Assembly: GCA_036346405.1 (NCBI GenBank)
Contig: CM070546.1
Location: forward strand, 93,370,955-93,434,954
Source of the DNA: Phyllostachys edulis
Lineage: Eukaryota; Streptophyta; Magnoliopsida; Poales; Poaceae
Direction of reading: 5' to 3'
DNA: 64,000 bases
Below are positions 1-11,652 of this stretch, in pieces. The position numbers and the translations under genes are program-made. Position 1 is the stretch's first letter; each line of letters opens with the position of its first letter. Under the pieces are notes generated by a model that was not told the DNA's origin, did not search any database, and saw only the letters and a program-made list of their open reading frames with translations.

Positions 1-1153
1 GCCCCCAGTGGACTTGGAGGAGCCCATGAGGCTAACTCATGGGCACCTTGGATGTGTGCCCTCGACAGTAGGTCACGGGCACACCGGTGGCGTCCACGAG
101 GCTAAATCGTGGGCACCGAACTATGGGGGCAATGGAGCCCTTTTACCCCGTTGGTGGGTTTTTTTTGTTATGATCGGGAATGCATGAGAGTGGTTAACCC
201 TTGCGAAGCAATGAAGCTAGGTGTGCGGGGACCCAGAGGTCGTTCGGTGCGTGGCCTGGAGTCTAAGGGGGACGAGTCCTCAACACATCCATCAACTTGG
301 TACTGGGCCAAAGTTGTCGCTCATGCCCTAGGTCTAGTAGGACACGAGCCGCCATGGTGGAGGCGACGGACGCCCAAGCCACCATGGACTTTTGATAGGG
401 GAGACCACGGAGGTCGTACGCCCTACGCACCACGAGGGTGGTCGCTCATGCCCTAGGGCTAGTAGGACACGAACCGCCATGGTGGAGGCGACGGACGCCC
501 AAGCCACCATGGACTTTTGTTAGGGGAGACCGCGGAGGTCGTACGCCCTATGCACCACGAGGGGTGGTCGCTCATGCCCTAGGGCCAGTAGGACACGAAC
601 CGCCATAGTGGAGGCGACGGACGCCCAAGCCACCAAGGACTTTTGCTAGGGGAGACCACGGAGGTCGTACGCCCTACGCACCACGAGGGTGAAATCCTTT
701 GGAGGGAAAGTGTCTTGAGAGCCTATACGAGATTTATATGTCAGGACTGTCCCCTAACAGTAGCGTGTTAGGGGGCAACCCTCATAGCGAGCCTTCATTG
801 CTCGTGCCACATGGACGCCATGCGCCCCGGGGTGATGGTTGGCCTCGTAATCCTTAGCCTTCGGTGCCGCAAGGGTACCTTGAATCGCTTGCCCTTGGTC
901 GGGCCTCGACGACCCGCACAAGGGAGGGGGACGCGTGGGAGCCCTGGGCATGTAGGATGTTGCCATCCCGAGGTGGATGGACCTGACCTCCGACGAGGGT
1001 GCTCGGCTGGGGCTCCTTTAAAGAGCGTATGGATCGTCCATGAGATCATTGCCCTCCGGAGTCAGAGGAGGTTTCATGGACTTCGAGTATTTTTTTTTTG
1101 GGTAGGAGACATAGCCTTTCGTCAATTAGCTACGTCCCCACGGACGGCGTCAA
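1..1153 (-). mobile_element. internal leader region of a minus-strand LTR element
   Basis: Read on the - strand, this follows directly from the LTR at 1154-1579. The bases at 1135-1153 (- strand TTGACGCCGTCCGTGGGGA) lie where a tRNA primer-binding site belongs and have the TTGRCGCCGTC form seen in many grass gypsy elements. That fixes the orientation: 5' LTR on the right, internal region running left out of the window. Only short overlapping frames occur and none resembles gag or pol, so this is leader sequence or a non-coding (LARD-like) element. Family membership is inference. Confidence 0.55.
316..691. repeat. three-copy tandem repeat, about 125-bp unit
   Basis: Copies begin at 316, 441 and 567, each opening GTCGCTCATGCCCTAGG and closing CGCACCACGAGGG. 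They differ at only a few positions. The array lies inside the internal region of the minus-strand LTR element. Short internal tandem arrays are common in untranslated regions of plant LTR elements. No function is evident. Confidence 0.9.
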
Positions 1154-1579
1154 TGTTGTAGGTATAAAAACCAAACACAAGTGAGGGGGTGGACGTCGGC
1201 CGTCTAACGGGCCATCGTCCACGAGGGTAAAAAATGACACGAGGATTTATACAGGTTCGGGGGTCCGAGAGGACCGCCCTACTCCTGTCGGTGAGCCAAC
1301 AGGGGGTTACCTCGAGAGAGGAGCCCCGAGGGCTCACCAGTTTTGATAGGTTGCTTTATTGCTCAAGAGAGCTCCCTTGAAAAGAGGGATACATGGGGTA
1401 TTTATAGGCTCCCAAGCCTGTATAAATGACCAAAATACCCCTTGAGGGATAGCTACACTATAAGTACAAGTGAGGGGTACAATAGTCTTTTAGGAGCGTT
1501 ACTGCACTTCTTAAACCTGTACGTGAGTCCTCTGCAAGGCAGGCCCCATTAGTGTGATGGATGAATTATTCTTACAACA
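1154..1579 (-). mobile_element. LTR (about 426 bp), 5' LTR of a minus-strand element
   Basis: The segment starts TGTTGTA and ends TACAACA, a perfect short inverted terminal pair of the TG...CA type. A closely similar sequence occurs at 45098-45540, which confirms a repeat. The adjoining primer-binding-like site at 1135-1153 shows the element reads to the left. It appears to have inserted into the copia element whose integrase starts just to the right. Its TSD cannot be tested because the partner LTR is outside the window. Confidence 0.7.
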
Positions 1580-1589
1580 AATTCCAAGT

Positions 1590-1860
1590 TATAATTATTA
1601 GAGGGGCTCTAAGTGTAAAGTGTGTGTGCAAGCTAAGCAACTTCGAAAACCTTTTTATAGCGTTGAAGACGCGAAGCATTTCACCACTTTAGCTAATACA
1701 TTCCGATCTTTGTGAGATTAATAGAATATTAACTAAAGGTGGCAAATGATATTTCCTTACTCTCATGGACGATGCAACGAAGTATTGCTATCTTTATTTA
1801 CTTAGGTCAATAGATGAAGCACTAGAACATTTTAAGATCTTTAAAACCAAAGTAGAAAAA
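1590..1860 (+). pseudogene. Ty1/copia integrase, N-terminal part (decayed)
   Basis: The frame ending at 1860 reads a typical copia integrase start: a short segment like LIHSDLCE..LTKGG, then YFLTLMDDATKYCYLYLL and EALEHFKIFKTKVEK. Upstream codons carry stops and frameshifts (for example TGA and TAA around 1712-1725), so it cannot encode integrase. It is cut precisely at 1860 by the solo LTR at 1861-5626, beyond which the same protein resumes. The gag and protease parts would lie further left and are not in the window. Confidence 0.8.
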
Positions 1861-4800
1861 TGTCGGACCTGGATTCCGAGAACCCAAATCCTCTGTGAAA
1901 ACACTGTGCTATTCCCTAGATCAGTAGATAGCACTCACAGGCACATTGCTGAATCCATCATACAAGTCGTGAACTAACACAAATATATTACAGCACAGAG
2001 TAACATAGACCTCAACGGGTCGAGTTTTACAAAAGGGGTCGCACAAGGCCAACTTGATTACCTTACATGAAGATAACGATATCTACAGCGGAAGCAAAAA
2101 GGGAGGTAGGGCTCATCTCACACAGGCAAGCGACTGGGGTGACCCGTGTACGACGGATATTAACCAGGAGCTGGATAATATCAGTTGTACGCGAGTACCA
2201 ATGAGTTTACTTAGACTGGGCGAGATCTAAACTACAGAACTATACTACTCCTCGTCATTTCCTTGTCCATCCTCTACTGGGCCTTCGTAGAAAGCGTAGT
2301 CTCCTTCGTCTTCATTATTTGAAGGGTTTGGGGAGAGAAGCGAGAATGAGCACTACTACCGTGCTCGCGAGCCAACACACAATGCAATAATATATAAATG
2401 CAAGGTTAAACAAGGATGGCTCGGATCTTTTATTTGCGAAAGCAAGCTTTTCAAATAATCATAATTACAAATCCTACCACTTAGCATTTTAACAAATTGC
2501 AGTTGATAAAGAGAGTAATGTGCAATAATTAATAACAGTAGAGGTTCCATCCGTTGGAACTCTACACATGCATCTTTTCAATTGCAGCTGCCTCCAATTA
2601 CCACACCCACTGAGCTCGAAGACTCAGGAAAACCCAACACAGGGCTAGGTGAGCCCTTCCACAATTTTCATACCACCCACAAAGTTTTGAAATAGAACTA
2701 ACTCAAGTTATGATTCCCATGTTCGCCTTTGACCGTAGACACGGATGTTTAAACAGTTTAGACTCTGCAGAGGTTGCACACTTTACCCACAAGAGATAGT
2801 CATACCCGTTACCCTACACGATTCCATAGTCATGTAGTTGGGCGACCATCACAGTAACCTTTCAAACTATCTTGCCCCTTCCGTCATCTCACCCATATGG
2901 GGTTGCACCCATACGTTGCGCGGGGTCGTTGTACATGCAGCGTTGGGTGTAGGTTTGGACTACCCACAACGTTGGCAACTTCACCCATTCAAGCTGGATG
3001 CACCACACGCTTGCGCATTTTTCCCTTTCTCCACCGTGTGAGACACATTCAGGGTTTAATAATTTTACTAAGCCAAGTTGCACTTTGCAGACTTGTGGTT
3101 GTACTTGTTTAACATGGGAGGTCGTGACAAGATTAAGTCCTTAGGGTTATCTGGGCGGTTCATTCCACAAACCAACCATCCTCGTGCTCCCCGAGCACTC
3201 ACCGCCACACCATCCGCCCAAATAGAACTAGCAATTAGGGTTTTTGAGGAGTAAACCAAATTATTCCAAACCTTTTAGTCAAAGGACCACCAATGACTAC
3301 CCAAAACATTTTATGTTTGAAGAATGATGATTGGGGTATTTTAATACCTCGGTACTTAAGCAAGACTAGCATGTCGCTTAAGTAAAACCAATAACTAGTA
3401 TTACCATATAGTTACTAGGGTGACAAGGATTAATGGATCCAATTTATCAAGGATAGCATATTAATTAGTAAATCAACAAGTGGGTGTTTAACTACCTTAA
3501 GCTTTAACATACATTTGATTAAAGAATTAAAGCATGCAATTTTTGTTAATTTAAATGAATATAATTTGCATAAAATGTAGGCTCAACATGATCAAAGTAT
3601 TGACTCGCCTTGGTTAAAGGCAAGGGGATCTTCATACTCTTGTGCTTGATCAACTTGGGGATCTCCGGTGTCTTCAAATCCTAAACGGGCGATAATACCG
3701 GAAAAAGGCACAACGGCAAAGAGAGAAAATAAATACACAAGAATACACAAATGAACTTCAAATTAATCAAGTCCTATTCCATTAGCAAGATCTTGATTTA
3801 ACAAATTTTTAGAAATTTCTTTCATAATTTTTGGAGTTATAACGGAGGAGAAATGAATTTACGAAGATTAAATGAATTAAAAGAGAGAGGGAGGTAATGG
3901 TCCACAGCATAGTGTGGACCGAGTCCAAGCGCGCGGGAGGTGCTAGTCCACGGAACAAGGGCACCGAGGGCCCACCGCCACCAAAGAGAAGGGAGGGGTT
4001 GGCGGTTCTTCGTGCAAGGCCCACGTCGATGAGAGAAAAAGGGGGGTTAAGACATATTTAAACCGGCTAATCATTAATTAGGGATTAAACACAGTCATTA
4101 AGGCTAATGATGAGGGAACAAAGGTTGCAGTCCGAACAGCCACGACGGGCGCCATGAAGGGCGCGTCTTGGCTCGGGCGTGGCGCCGGCGGGCTAGGGCA
4201 CGGCGGGGCGACTTGAGCACGGGAATGTGAAGCTCGTGAGGTGGCGGAGCTGGTGACAGGGTGGCAGTGCCAGAAGGGTGGACGTCGCTGGCGGCGGGTG
4301 GTGCTAAGCGGCGACGGCGGCTCGGTGATGGTGGAGAAGGTGGTCTGGTGGCGGCTCGGGGCGGGGAAGGTGAGCACGGTGTAGCCCTTGGCGAGGCGGT
4401 GCTAGAGAGCTTGATAGGTAGGCCAAAGGAGGTCTGCAGGCGACGGTGCATGGTGATGAAGGCGGCGACCGGAGGCAGGGAAGGAGCTCAAATACGGCGG
4501 CGACAGTGGCTAATCCCCGAGGGAGATTGAGGGGAAAGGGTCCTGGTGGCCGGGGGCTCACGTTGACGGGGTCGGTGGCGTCGGAAGATGGCCGGAGTGG
4601 TGAGATAGCGGTGGAGGTGGCGGCGGCCAAAAAACGAAAAAAGGCGGCTTTTGCTTGGTGGACTTACCGAAGCTCGAGGGGACGTGAGGAGCTTAAGGGG
4701 GGTGCTGAGGGGGCTTTATAGGCCGCGGGAGCAAGGGAGGCCAACGGGAGGGATGTCCTTGGAGTTGTTGGAGTCGCGCAGTCCCGAGGTGGCAGCATGG

Positions 4801-5626
4801 GCGGCCTGCACGCGGAGGGGACAGGGCGAGGGAGCAGGTGAGGCGCATCGAGGACGAGTGGTGACTCGGGTGTCCATGCTAACGCGGGCGACGCTGCGTG
4901 CATCAAGCAAAGACGCTGCTCGGTCCAGGAGCGAGGACGGCGAGGACGTGCGCGGTGCGGGCGCTCCGAGGTGACAAGACGAAGGCAACCAGGGCCAAGG
5001 CGTGCGGGCGACAAGACAAGGTGAGGGGAGACAAGACTTCGGGGCTGCTGACGAGAGCATGACGCTTGATCTGGGAGCTCCAGAGCGGCGAGGATGGTGG
5101 TGACGTGCGTTGCACGGCGTGCTAAGAAGACAGGGTGAGGGGAGGCTCCAGAGTCATCGCGGCCAAGGGAGTTGGTGGCGGCAGGCACGTACGAGGGAGC
5201 TAGTGGCGTCGCAGAGGGAGCAGGCGGGCTGGCGCAGGTAGCGGTGTCGCCCACGGGAGGGAGAGAAGCAGCGCCTGGCGCTAGCGGCTAGGAGGAAAAC
5301 ACCAAGAAAAGGCCGAAGGGGCAAGGCTGCGCCGGAGGGAAAGAGTGGGTCGGGTGGGCGAGAGGCAAAATGGGCTTGGCCCAGAGGGAGAATGGGCTGA
5401 GCCCGAAAGAGGAAGGTGGCCCAACTTGAAATGGCCCAGAAATTAAAAGAGAGGAGAAACTCCAAACCAGAATTTGAATTTCAAATGTTACGAACATTAC
5501 ATTTGAAACACACACCGGAGAGAAAAGAAAGGAAGTTTTTGAAATTAGTTTGGTAATTTGAATTATGGCGAAGAACAAAAACCAGAACGGTAAATACTAT
5601 TCGCCATCCGAAAACGGGATGCTACA
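1861..5626 (-). mobile_element. solo LTR of a Ty3/gypsy element (about 3.8 kb) nested in copia
   Basis: On the - strand it starts TGTAGCATCCCG and ends GGTCCGACA. It is flanked by A-runs (aaaaa on the left, aaaac on the right), so a TSD is plausible but blurred. It splits the copia integrase, whose frame can be followed from 1860 to 5627, so the whole block is an insertion. It shares the block at 2761-2800 (CTCTGCAGAGGTTG, then TTTACCCACAA) with the gypsy LTRs at 17479-20754 and 53930-55898, and has the same GC-rich middle (about 3.9-5.3 kb). No gag or pol lies inside, hence solo LTR. Many short GC-rich frames here are not genes. Confidence 0.75.
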
Positions 5627-6330
5627 AAAACTAACTAGAAAAGAAAATCAAACGGTTAAGGTTGGACCAAGGTGGCGAATATGTTTTTAATGAATTTTTT
5701 CAATACTATGAAGAAAGTGGAATTATTCATGAAATTACTCCACCATACTCACCCCAGCCAAATAGAATAGCCGAAAGGATAAACCAAACTCTTTGTGATT
5801 TGGTCAATGCCATGTTATAGAGTTCAGGTATGTCGGATTATTGATGGAGTGGAGCAGTTTTCACAGCTAATTATGTCCTAAATAGGGCTCCACCTCATAA
5901 TCAAGAGGAAACACCTTACTAAGGAAGGAAGGGAAGGAAACCTAAGTTATCATTTCTTCGGACTTGGGGATGCCTTGCAAAAGTGCATATGCCATTACTA
6001 AAGAAAATAAAGCTTGGTCCTAAGACTGTTGATTGTGTCTTTCCAGGGTATACTAAAAACAACACGACTTATAGATTTCTAGTGGTCAAATCCGAGGTGA
6101 GCGGCATGGCTACAAATGTCGTTATGGAATCTCGTGATGTTATTTTCTTTGAGAATGTGTTTCCTATGAGAGATAATGAAGTCATTGTTTCTAACGGTTC
6201 ACTAAAACATTCTATTCTTCCTAGTATGGAAAACATCGCTCCTAAATTGGAGTTGAGTAGGGGTAAGAGACAAAGAACTGAAAAGTCCTTATGCAATTAC
6301 TATGTCACCTACCTTGTGGATGATGAACCA
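5627..6330 (+). pseudogene. Ty1/copia integrase, C-terminal part (decayed)
   Basis: This continues the integrase interrupted at 1860. Motifs in order are GIIHE-type core (about 5725), PPYSPQPNRIAER (about 5740-5780), TLCDLVNAM, then the GAG-free linker and KLGPKTVDCVFPGYT (about 6008-6055), with ESRDVIFFENVFPM near 6127-6171. Stops occur near 5818 and 5920, and the segment that should carry the second catalytic Asp has been garbled by frameshift. The family is the plant copia type with TNT1/Hopscotch-like polyproteins. Not functional. Confidence 0.8.
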
Positions 6331-6339
6331 TGAACCCTT

Positions 6340-7810
6340 TTAGAGGAATACGCATCTCCAAATGTGGAGTACAAGAAGGAAATAGTGCGTAACGAGATGG
6401 ATTCCATCATGGCTAACGGAACGTGGGGGGTTACTAACCTCCTACTTGGATGCAAGCCAGTAGGCTGCAAATGGATCTTTAAGAAAAAACGAAGACCCGA
6501 TGGTACTATAGAAAAGTACAAGACTCGTTTAGTGGCTAAGGGTTTCACGCGAAAAGAGGGTGAAGACTACTTTGACACATACTTTCTGGTAGCTCGTCTA
6601 CCCACAATTCGAGTGTTTTTAGCACTAGTTGCCCCCATACAAACTCCATGTACATCAAATAGATGTAAAGACTGTTTTCCTTAATAGAGAGATGGATAAG
6701 GAGATCTATATGCAGCAATCGGATGGTTTTGTGGTTGAAAGACAAGAGAAGAAAGTATGTCGCTTGATTAAATCCTTATATGGTCTAAAACAAGCCCCCA
6801 AGCAATGGCATGACGAATTTGATAGTATTCTGACTTCGGTTGGCTTTTCTGTAAATGAAGCTGATAAATGTGTCTATTATCAATTTAATGGGGGTGGAGG
6901 TGTCATTCTCTTTCTCTACGTGGATGACTATTACTTTTTGGGACCAATATGGATGCAATCAATAAAACAAAGTCTTTTCTCTCCTAGAACTTTGATATGA
7001 AAGACTTGGGGGAAGCTAATGTTATCTTAAACATCAAGCTTATAAAAGGTGAAAATGGAATTACTCTATCTCAATCTCATTATGTGGACAAAATCCTAAT
7101 CCGATTTTGGTTCATGGACTGTAAATCGGTATCTACACTCTATGATCCAAATGTTAAGCTACATAAAAAAACACTGGACATGGCAAAGACCAGCTTAAAT
7201 TTTTTAAAATAATTGGGTCCTTAATGTACCTTGCTAGTGCGACGAGACCTAGCATCTCATATGATGTAAGTAGACTGAGTCGGTATACGACCAATCCAAG
7301 AGTTGATCATTGGACAACACTGGGAAGGGTACTTATGTATCTAAAGTGGACCATAAATTTGGGAATACATTTTTCTGACCATCCGGCTGCCTTGGAAGGA
7401 TTCAATGATTCAAACTGAATTAGTGAATCGAATGATATGAAGGCTACAAGTGGTTATATTTTCACTCTAGCAGGTGGGGTTGTTTTTTGAAAGTCTTCTA
7501 AATAGACTATCCTTACACGGTCCACCATAGAGGCTGAGTTAGTAGCGCTAGAATCAGTTGTTGTAGAGGTAGGATGGCTCAAGGAGCTTCTTTCTCACAT
7601 ACTTATGCTGGAAAAACCAATTCTAGTTGTTTTGACCTACTGTGATAACCAAATCGTTCTGGTTAAAGTGAAAATTAGGAAAGACGATATGAAGTCTTCA
7701 CAACATATAAAGAGATGACTTAAGTCGATTGGCGTGCTAGAGAGATGGGTGTAATCACTATAGAATACATTCAGTCTGAAAGAAATTTAGTTGATCCTTT
7801 CACTAAATGA
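6340..7810 (+). pseudogene. Ty1/copia reverse transcriptase and RNase H (decayed)
   Basis: Reverse transcriptase is recognisable from GCKWIFKKKRRPDGT (about 6463-6507) through YKTRLVAKGFTRKEGEDY, then after a frameshift near 6630 from HVHQIDVKTVFLNREMDKEIYM, LYGLKQAPKQWH and the catalytic YVDD (6917-6928). Further frameshifts occur near 6940 and 7210. The RNase H part follows (YLASATRPSISYDVSRLSRY near 7224-7283, then an E-L-V-A-L stretch near 7530), broken by several stops. At least three frameshifts show long inactivity. Confidence 0.85.
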
Positions 7811-8405
7811 ATGACTCGCAAAGTCATCCTTGTAGCATCCAAGGGAATGGTGCTCATACCCTTATAGTGGTTTCTAACAGTTGATACCTATCCTAGAAAA
7901 TCAAAGATCCCATGAACTAGTCTCTAGGATAACAAAGCTTTGTGGAAATAGAGAGTACACTCAAGGGTCCCATTGGTTGCTGTACTCCAACTACATGACA
8001 GGTTGAGCAATAGTTCTTAATGAATTCAATGACATATATGTCAAAGGGAATCACCTACAAGATTCTCTGAAGAATTCACCTATGTGAGTACGATTGTGAG
8101 GTCACGGTTGAAGGAAGTTTGAGTATACTTCCCTAAGTATTTATTAGAAAGATACAGGGACATGACTGTAATGTTCCAATCTGAGAGGAAAGGGCAAGAC
8201 GCCATATACAAAGTGCAACTCAAGCAAAAACTCTCACATCAAGGCATTTGATCAAGGCAAAGTCCTCCTCTGTACGTGTAGAGTCGTAGTTCCTATTGCT
8301 AGACTTTGGGTTCAAACCTCCAAGGTACTCATAGTCAAACAATTGTATATTAAAAAAGAAATTATTTTTGTGCACCTAACGTGAAATTAAGAAATTGGTG
8401 TGGAT

Positions 8406-8897
8406 TGTTGTATACCATGGGCATTTTGGGAATTTCCCAATTATTCTCGTGGAGCACATATGTCAGAGAGAAAGAGAGAGAGGATAAGAGTCATGTGGCC
8501 TTATCCTGCTGAGAGAGAGTGAGCGGAGAAGAGGTCGTAGGGATTGATCCGAGAAGCTCGGGCAACCATTTTAGCCGTGATGCCTCGTCCTCCACCTTAT
8601 ATACCCCTCCTCCTTCCTCTTGAAAAAGTGAAGATAGAAGTTCCTTCTTCTCTTCTCTCTTAGATCAAAACCACCTCAACACGACTGATTTCTAGGACTT
8701 GCCTCATGGTGAGTCTTACACTTGATCTAGTGGTTATTTGGTGATTAGGTGCTGGTTCATGTGCTTGGTCAGTGTGTGATTCTTCTGTTTCTTTGTGTGG
8801 CAATTACCCAGCCTCGATCCCGTGTTTCTGTACACTTGGATTCACAGTGGTGGCATTGTATCTTCGACGACCTCGCCGATAAAACCGTGGTGTAACA
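8406..8897 (+). mobile_element. 3' LTR of the copia element (right edge approximate)
   Basis: It begins TGTTGTATACC after a GGTGTGGAT stretch suited to a polypurine tract, about 600 bp after the end of RNase H. It carries a TATA-like box at about 8597-8604 (TTATATACC) followed by a C/T-rich start region, as expected for an LTR promoter. The end at TGTAACA (8891-8897) is chosen because it mirrors the start; the true edge could lie further right. The left LTR is outside the window, so no TSD test is possible. Confidence 0.5.
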
Positions 8898-9488
8898 ACG
8901 GCGATATGTTTTCTAGGTCAGCGTCGTATCGACGTGCCTTGTCTTCTCGATGGCTTTGATTGCCATTTGTTTTGTGAGTACCCTAAGTTTTTGATTCATC
9001 TACCTTGCATAATGTGATGTACTAGTGTTCCTGCAATTGTTGCTTTATGTGATTTTTTTATACAAGTACCGGGAGACTTGCATGATAGATTGTGGGCTAT
9101 TTGTGAATGCTCAATGATGATTCTGGAGTTGTAAATTATTGTGATAATTTGGAATCATAGATTAGGCTTTGAGCTTAAACTAGATTATTGCTGAAGAATT
9201 GATTAGTTAATCTTGTAGTAATATCGTTATATTATGCGGTACTAATTTGTTAATCTTGTGGTAATATCAATGATTACTGAAGTACTGATTTGTCAATCTT
9301 ACAACAACACCATTGAGTCAATCTCATTTGGTTTAGTGATTCAATTATTAGTTGATAAGTGATTCAATTATTAGTTGATAACATTTAAACTCAAATTCAG
9401 AAAGCATATTGTTAGCTGTGGTGTTATTTGCTTTGTTCACTTACTAAAAGTCACTTTCTGTTTTCTATCTGAGTTACTTAAACAGTCT
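8898..9488. other. non-coding stretch, no gene seen
   Basis: AT-rich sequence with no coding frame. It contains a short perfect direct duplication of GTGATTCAATTATTAGTTGATA-like sequence around 9338-9382. It may be LTR or element remnant. Confidence 0.5.
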
Positions 9489-9497
9489 TTACGTTTA

Positions 9498-10964
9498 GGA
9501 AAAAGTCCGGTTTACTCCCTCAAACTATCAGAAAAATCTGGTTTACCCCCTTGAACTACAAAACCGGTTATTTAACACCCTAAACTTGCGAAAACTAGTC
9601 AATACACCCCTCGAGGCGGTTTGAATAGGTGGTTTTGTACAATACAGTATACAAGCCACATACACATGTACAACACAGTATACAAGCCACATACACATGC
9701 AGTATACACCAAGTACTATAGCCATTGTGAGCATGACATGGTGGGCCTCAACTGGAAGAGAGAGAGGGGGGATTAAGCCAATGGCAGGTGGGCCACAAAG
9801 CAACTCGGCCAAGAGAGAGGGGGAGGCAGAGGGCGAGAGGGCGGCATTGGGAGATGGCGGCGCCAGCGAGCGAGGCGGCGGGGAGGCAGGCGAGTGGTCA
9901 AAACAGGGTCGGGGCGACGAGCTGATGCCATGGGTGGCGGTGGCATGGCCGGCGAGGCACCGACGCGGCAGTGGCGCGAAGGCAAGGCAACAAGGCAAGA
10001 TGGGTTCTTCGGCGTCGGCAAGCAAAGAACACAAGGAGGAGGCGGCACAAGACGGTGGTCGGGCAGCTCGAGAGCGGCTGAGGCAGTCCGGCGACGGCGG
10101 CCGGGAGCGGAGGAGGAGGAGCTACAGCAGTGGGGCTCCTCAGCGTGGGGAGGGAGCAGGGAGGTGGGGATCGCTTCCTCGCGGCTCCCGAGACGCGGTT
10201 GGTCGGGCGGCGCCTCCGAGGACGGCGTGAACGAGAGCAGCGGGGCGGCGTCGCCGTGGCGGAACTCCGCAGCGTGATGTGGGAGACCGTCCCCGGCGTC
10301 ACGTTCCTCTCCGCGACCTCCGCCACCACTGAGGCCAACAAGTGCCGCGGCTCCTTCGATCTCAGAGATGGTCGAGCGCACCTCATCCCAAATCTACCGC
10401 TGCGAGCCGATGGGAGCATAGGGAGGAGGGCTGAGCGGCGACGGCGGCACCAGGAGAAGGTGGCGCCAAAGAGGGAGGGAGCGGCACCAGGAGGCGGTGG
10501 CACCAGGAGGAGGCGGGCTGAGCGGCGGCGGCAGCGCCAGAGAGGGAGGGAGCGGCACCAGGAGGCGGCGACACCAGGAGGAGGCGGCCGAGTGACTGCG
10601 GCAAAGACTGTGGAGGAGGCGATGCAGAGAGGAGGAGCAGCACCAAAGTGGAGGCGGGTTGAGCGGTGACGGCGGCTGAACCGAACGGAGAAAAGAAGGA
10701 GGGAGAGAGAGAGAGAGAGTGGATGAAGGATGTATGGTATTATGTATTTGTATCATTATTTGCACTTGTATTTAGTGTTGCACACATCTCAAAGTATGAA
10801 CGGACGGCTCAGATGTGTTGATCATATAAAACCACCTATTCAAACCAGCCTGGGGGTGTATTGACCGGTTTTCACAAATTTAGGGGGTAAAATAACCGGT
10901 TTTGTAGTTCAAGGGGTAGACCAGACTTTTCTGATAGTTCGAGGGAGTAAACCGGACTTTTTCC
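9498..10964. mobile_element. Mutator-like element (Pack-MULE candidate)
   Basis: The ends are inverted repeats about 140 bp long, each starting GGAAAAAGTCCGGTTTACTC and remaining alike to the GGTTTGAATAGGTGGTTTT segment at about 9620-9637 and 10826-10845. The flanks are 9-bp duplications, ttacgttta at 9489-9497 and ttactttta at 10965-10973 (8 of 9 match); long inverted ends with 9-bp TSDs are diagnostic of Mutator-like elements. No transposase is encoded. The interior (9720-10720) is strongly GC-rich, unlike the AT-rich flanks, with long overlapping frames on both strands, as in Pack-MULEs carrying captured gene pieces. I could not identify a donor gene. Confidence 0.88.
9636..9697. repeat. 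two-copy tandem repeat, 31-bp unit
   Basis: Two adjacent 31-bp copies (9636-9666 and 9667-9697) differ at a single base. They contain ACAGTATACAAGCCACATAC. They lie just inside the left inverted repeat of the Mutator-like element. Confidence 0.9.
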
Positions 10965-11083
10965 TTACTTTTATAATGATAAAGAAGCAGAGCTCAAAAC
11001 CTAGTCTATTGTCAAGTAATTATCACTCTAATTGTTTTTGAGAAACAGTCCAATGATATCGAGAAGGCCTAGTTCATCACTAG

Positions 11084-11644
11084 TAGGGGTGAAAATGAGG
11101 CAGATAATCCCCGTCCGATCCGATGTCGTATCCGGAAAAAATCCGCCCAGGTACCATTTTTTTAGTTCTGATCCGCATCTAATATTATCTGTATCCGTAT
11201 CCGAAAAATCTCATGAAATATGGGCTAGGATATGGGAAGAGCAATATCCGGTCTCTATCCGTATTTTATAGGATATCCAATAAATCAACAAAATAGATAT
11301 CCGATAAATATCAATATCCTTTAATATCCTCTATGGTTTTCTAGTCATTGACTAATATATAATATGAATTTATATTTGATTATCTTTACGTTGCTAAGTA
11401 GGATAAATAATTCTCTAAAGGTAGTATAATTTGACACTTTCGTTGATGAAGTTGTATCTTTTATTTATGTGTACACTATCCGTCAAGTTATCTCTGATCG
11501 ATTTGAATCCGATCCGCATCCGCCTTGTACATGTATACCGAAAAATCCTATTATTCGCATCCGACTCTGAATCCGAGGGTAAAAATACGGGTTAGGATAT
11601 TGGAAGAGCAATATCCACTTGTATCCGGCTCGTTTTCACCCTTA
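11084..11644. mobile_element. hAT-type MITE (561 bp)
   Basis: Ends are TAGGGGTGAAAATG on the left and CGTTTTCACCTTA on the right (imperfect inverted repeats). Perfect 8-bp duplications, atcactag, flank it at 11076-11083 and 11645-11652. Many ATCCG/CGGAT motifs near both ends are the subterminal repeats usual for this grass hAT family. It has no transposase. The 4-kb element at 23315-27394 has related ends. Confidence 0.9.
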
Positions 11645-11652
11645 ATCACTAG

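Noticed and set aside
9697..10669. Several 100-200 residue frames on both strands
   Set aside because: Overlapping frames in GC-rich cargo of a Mutator-like element; none has a recognisable domain, so no CDS is called.
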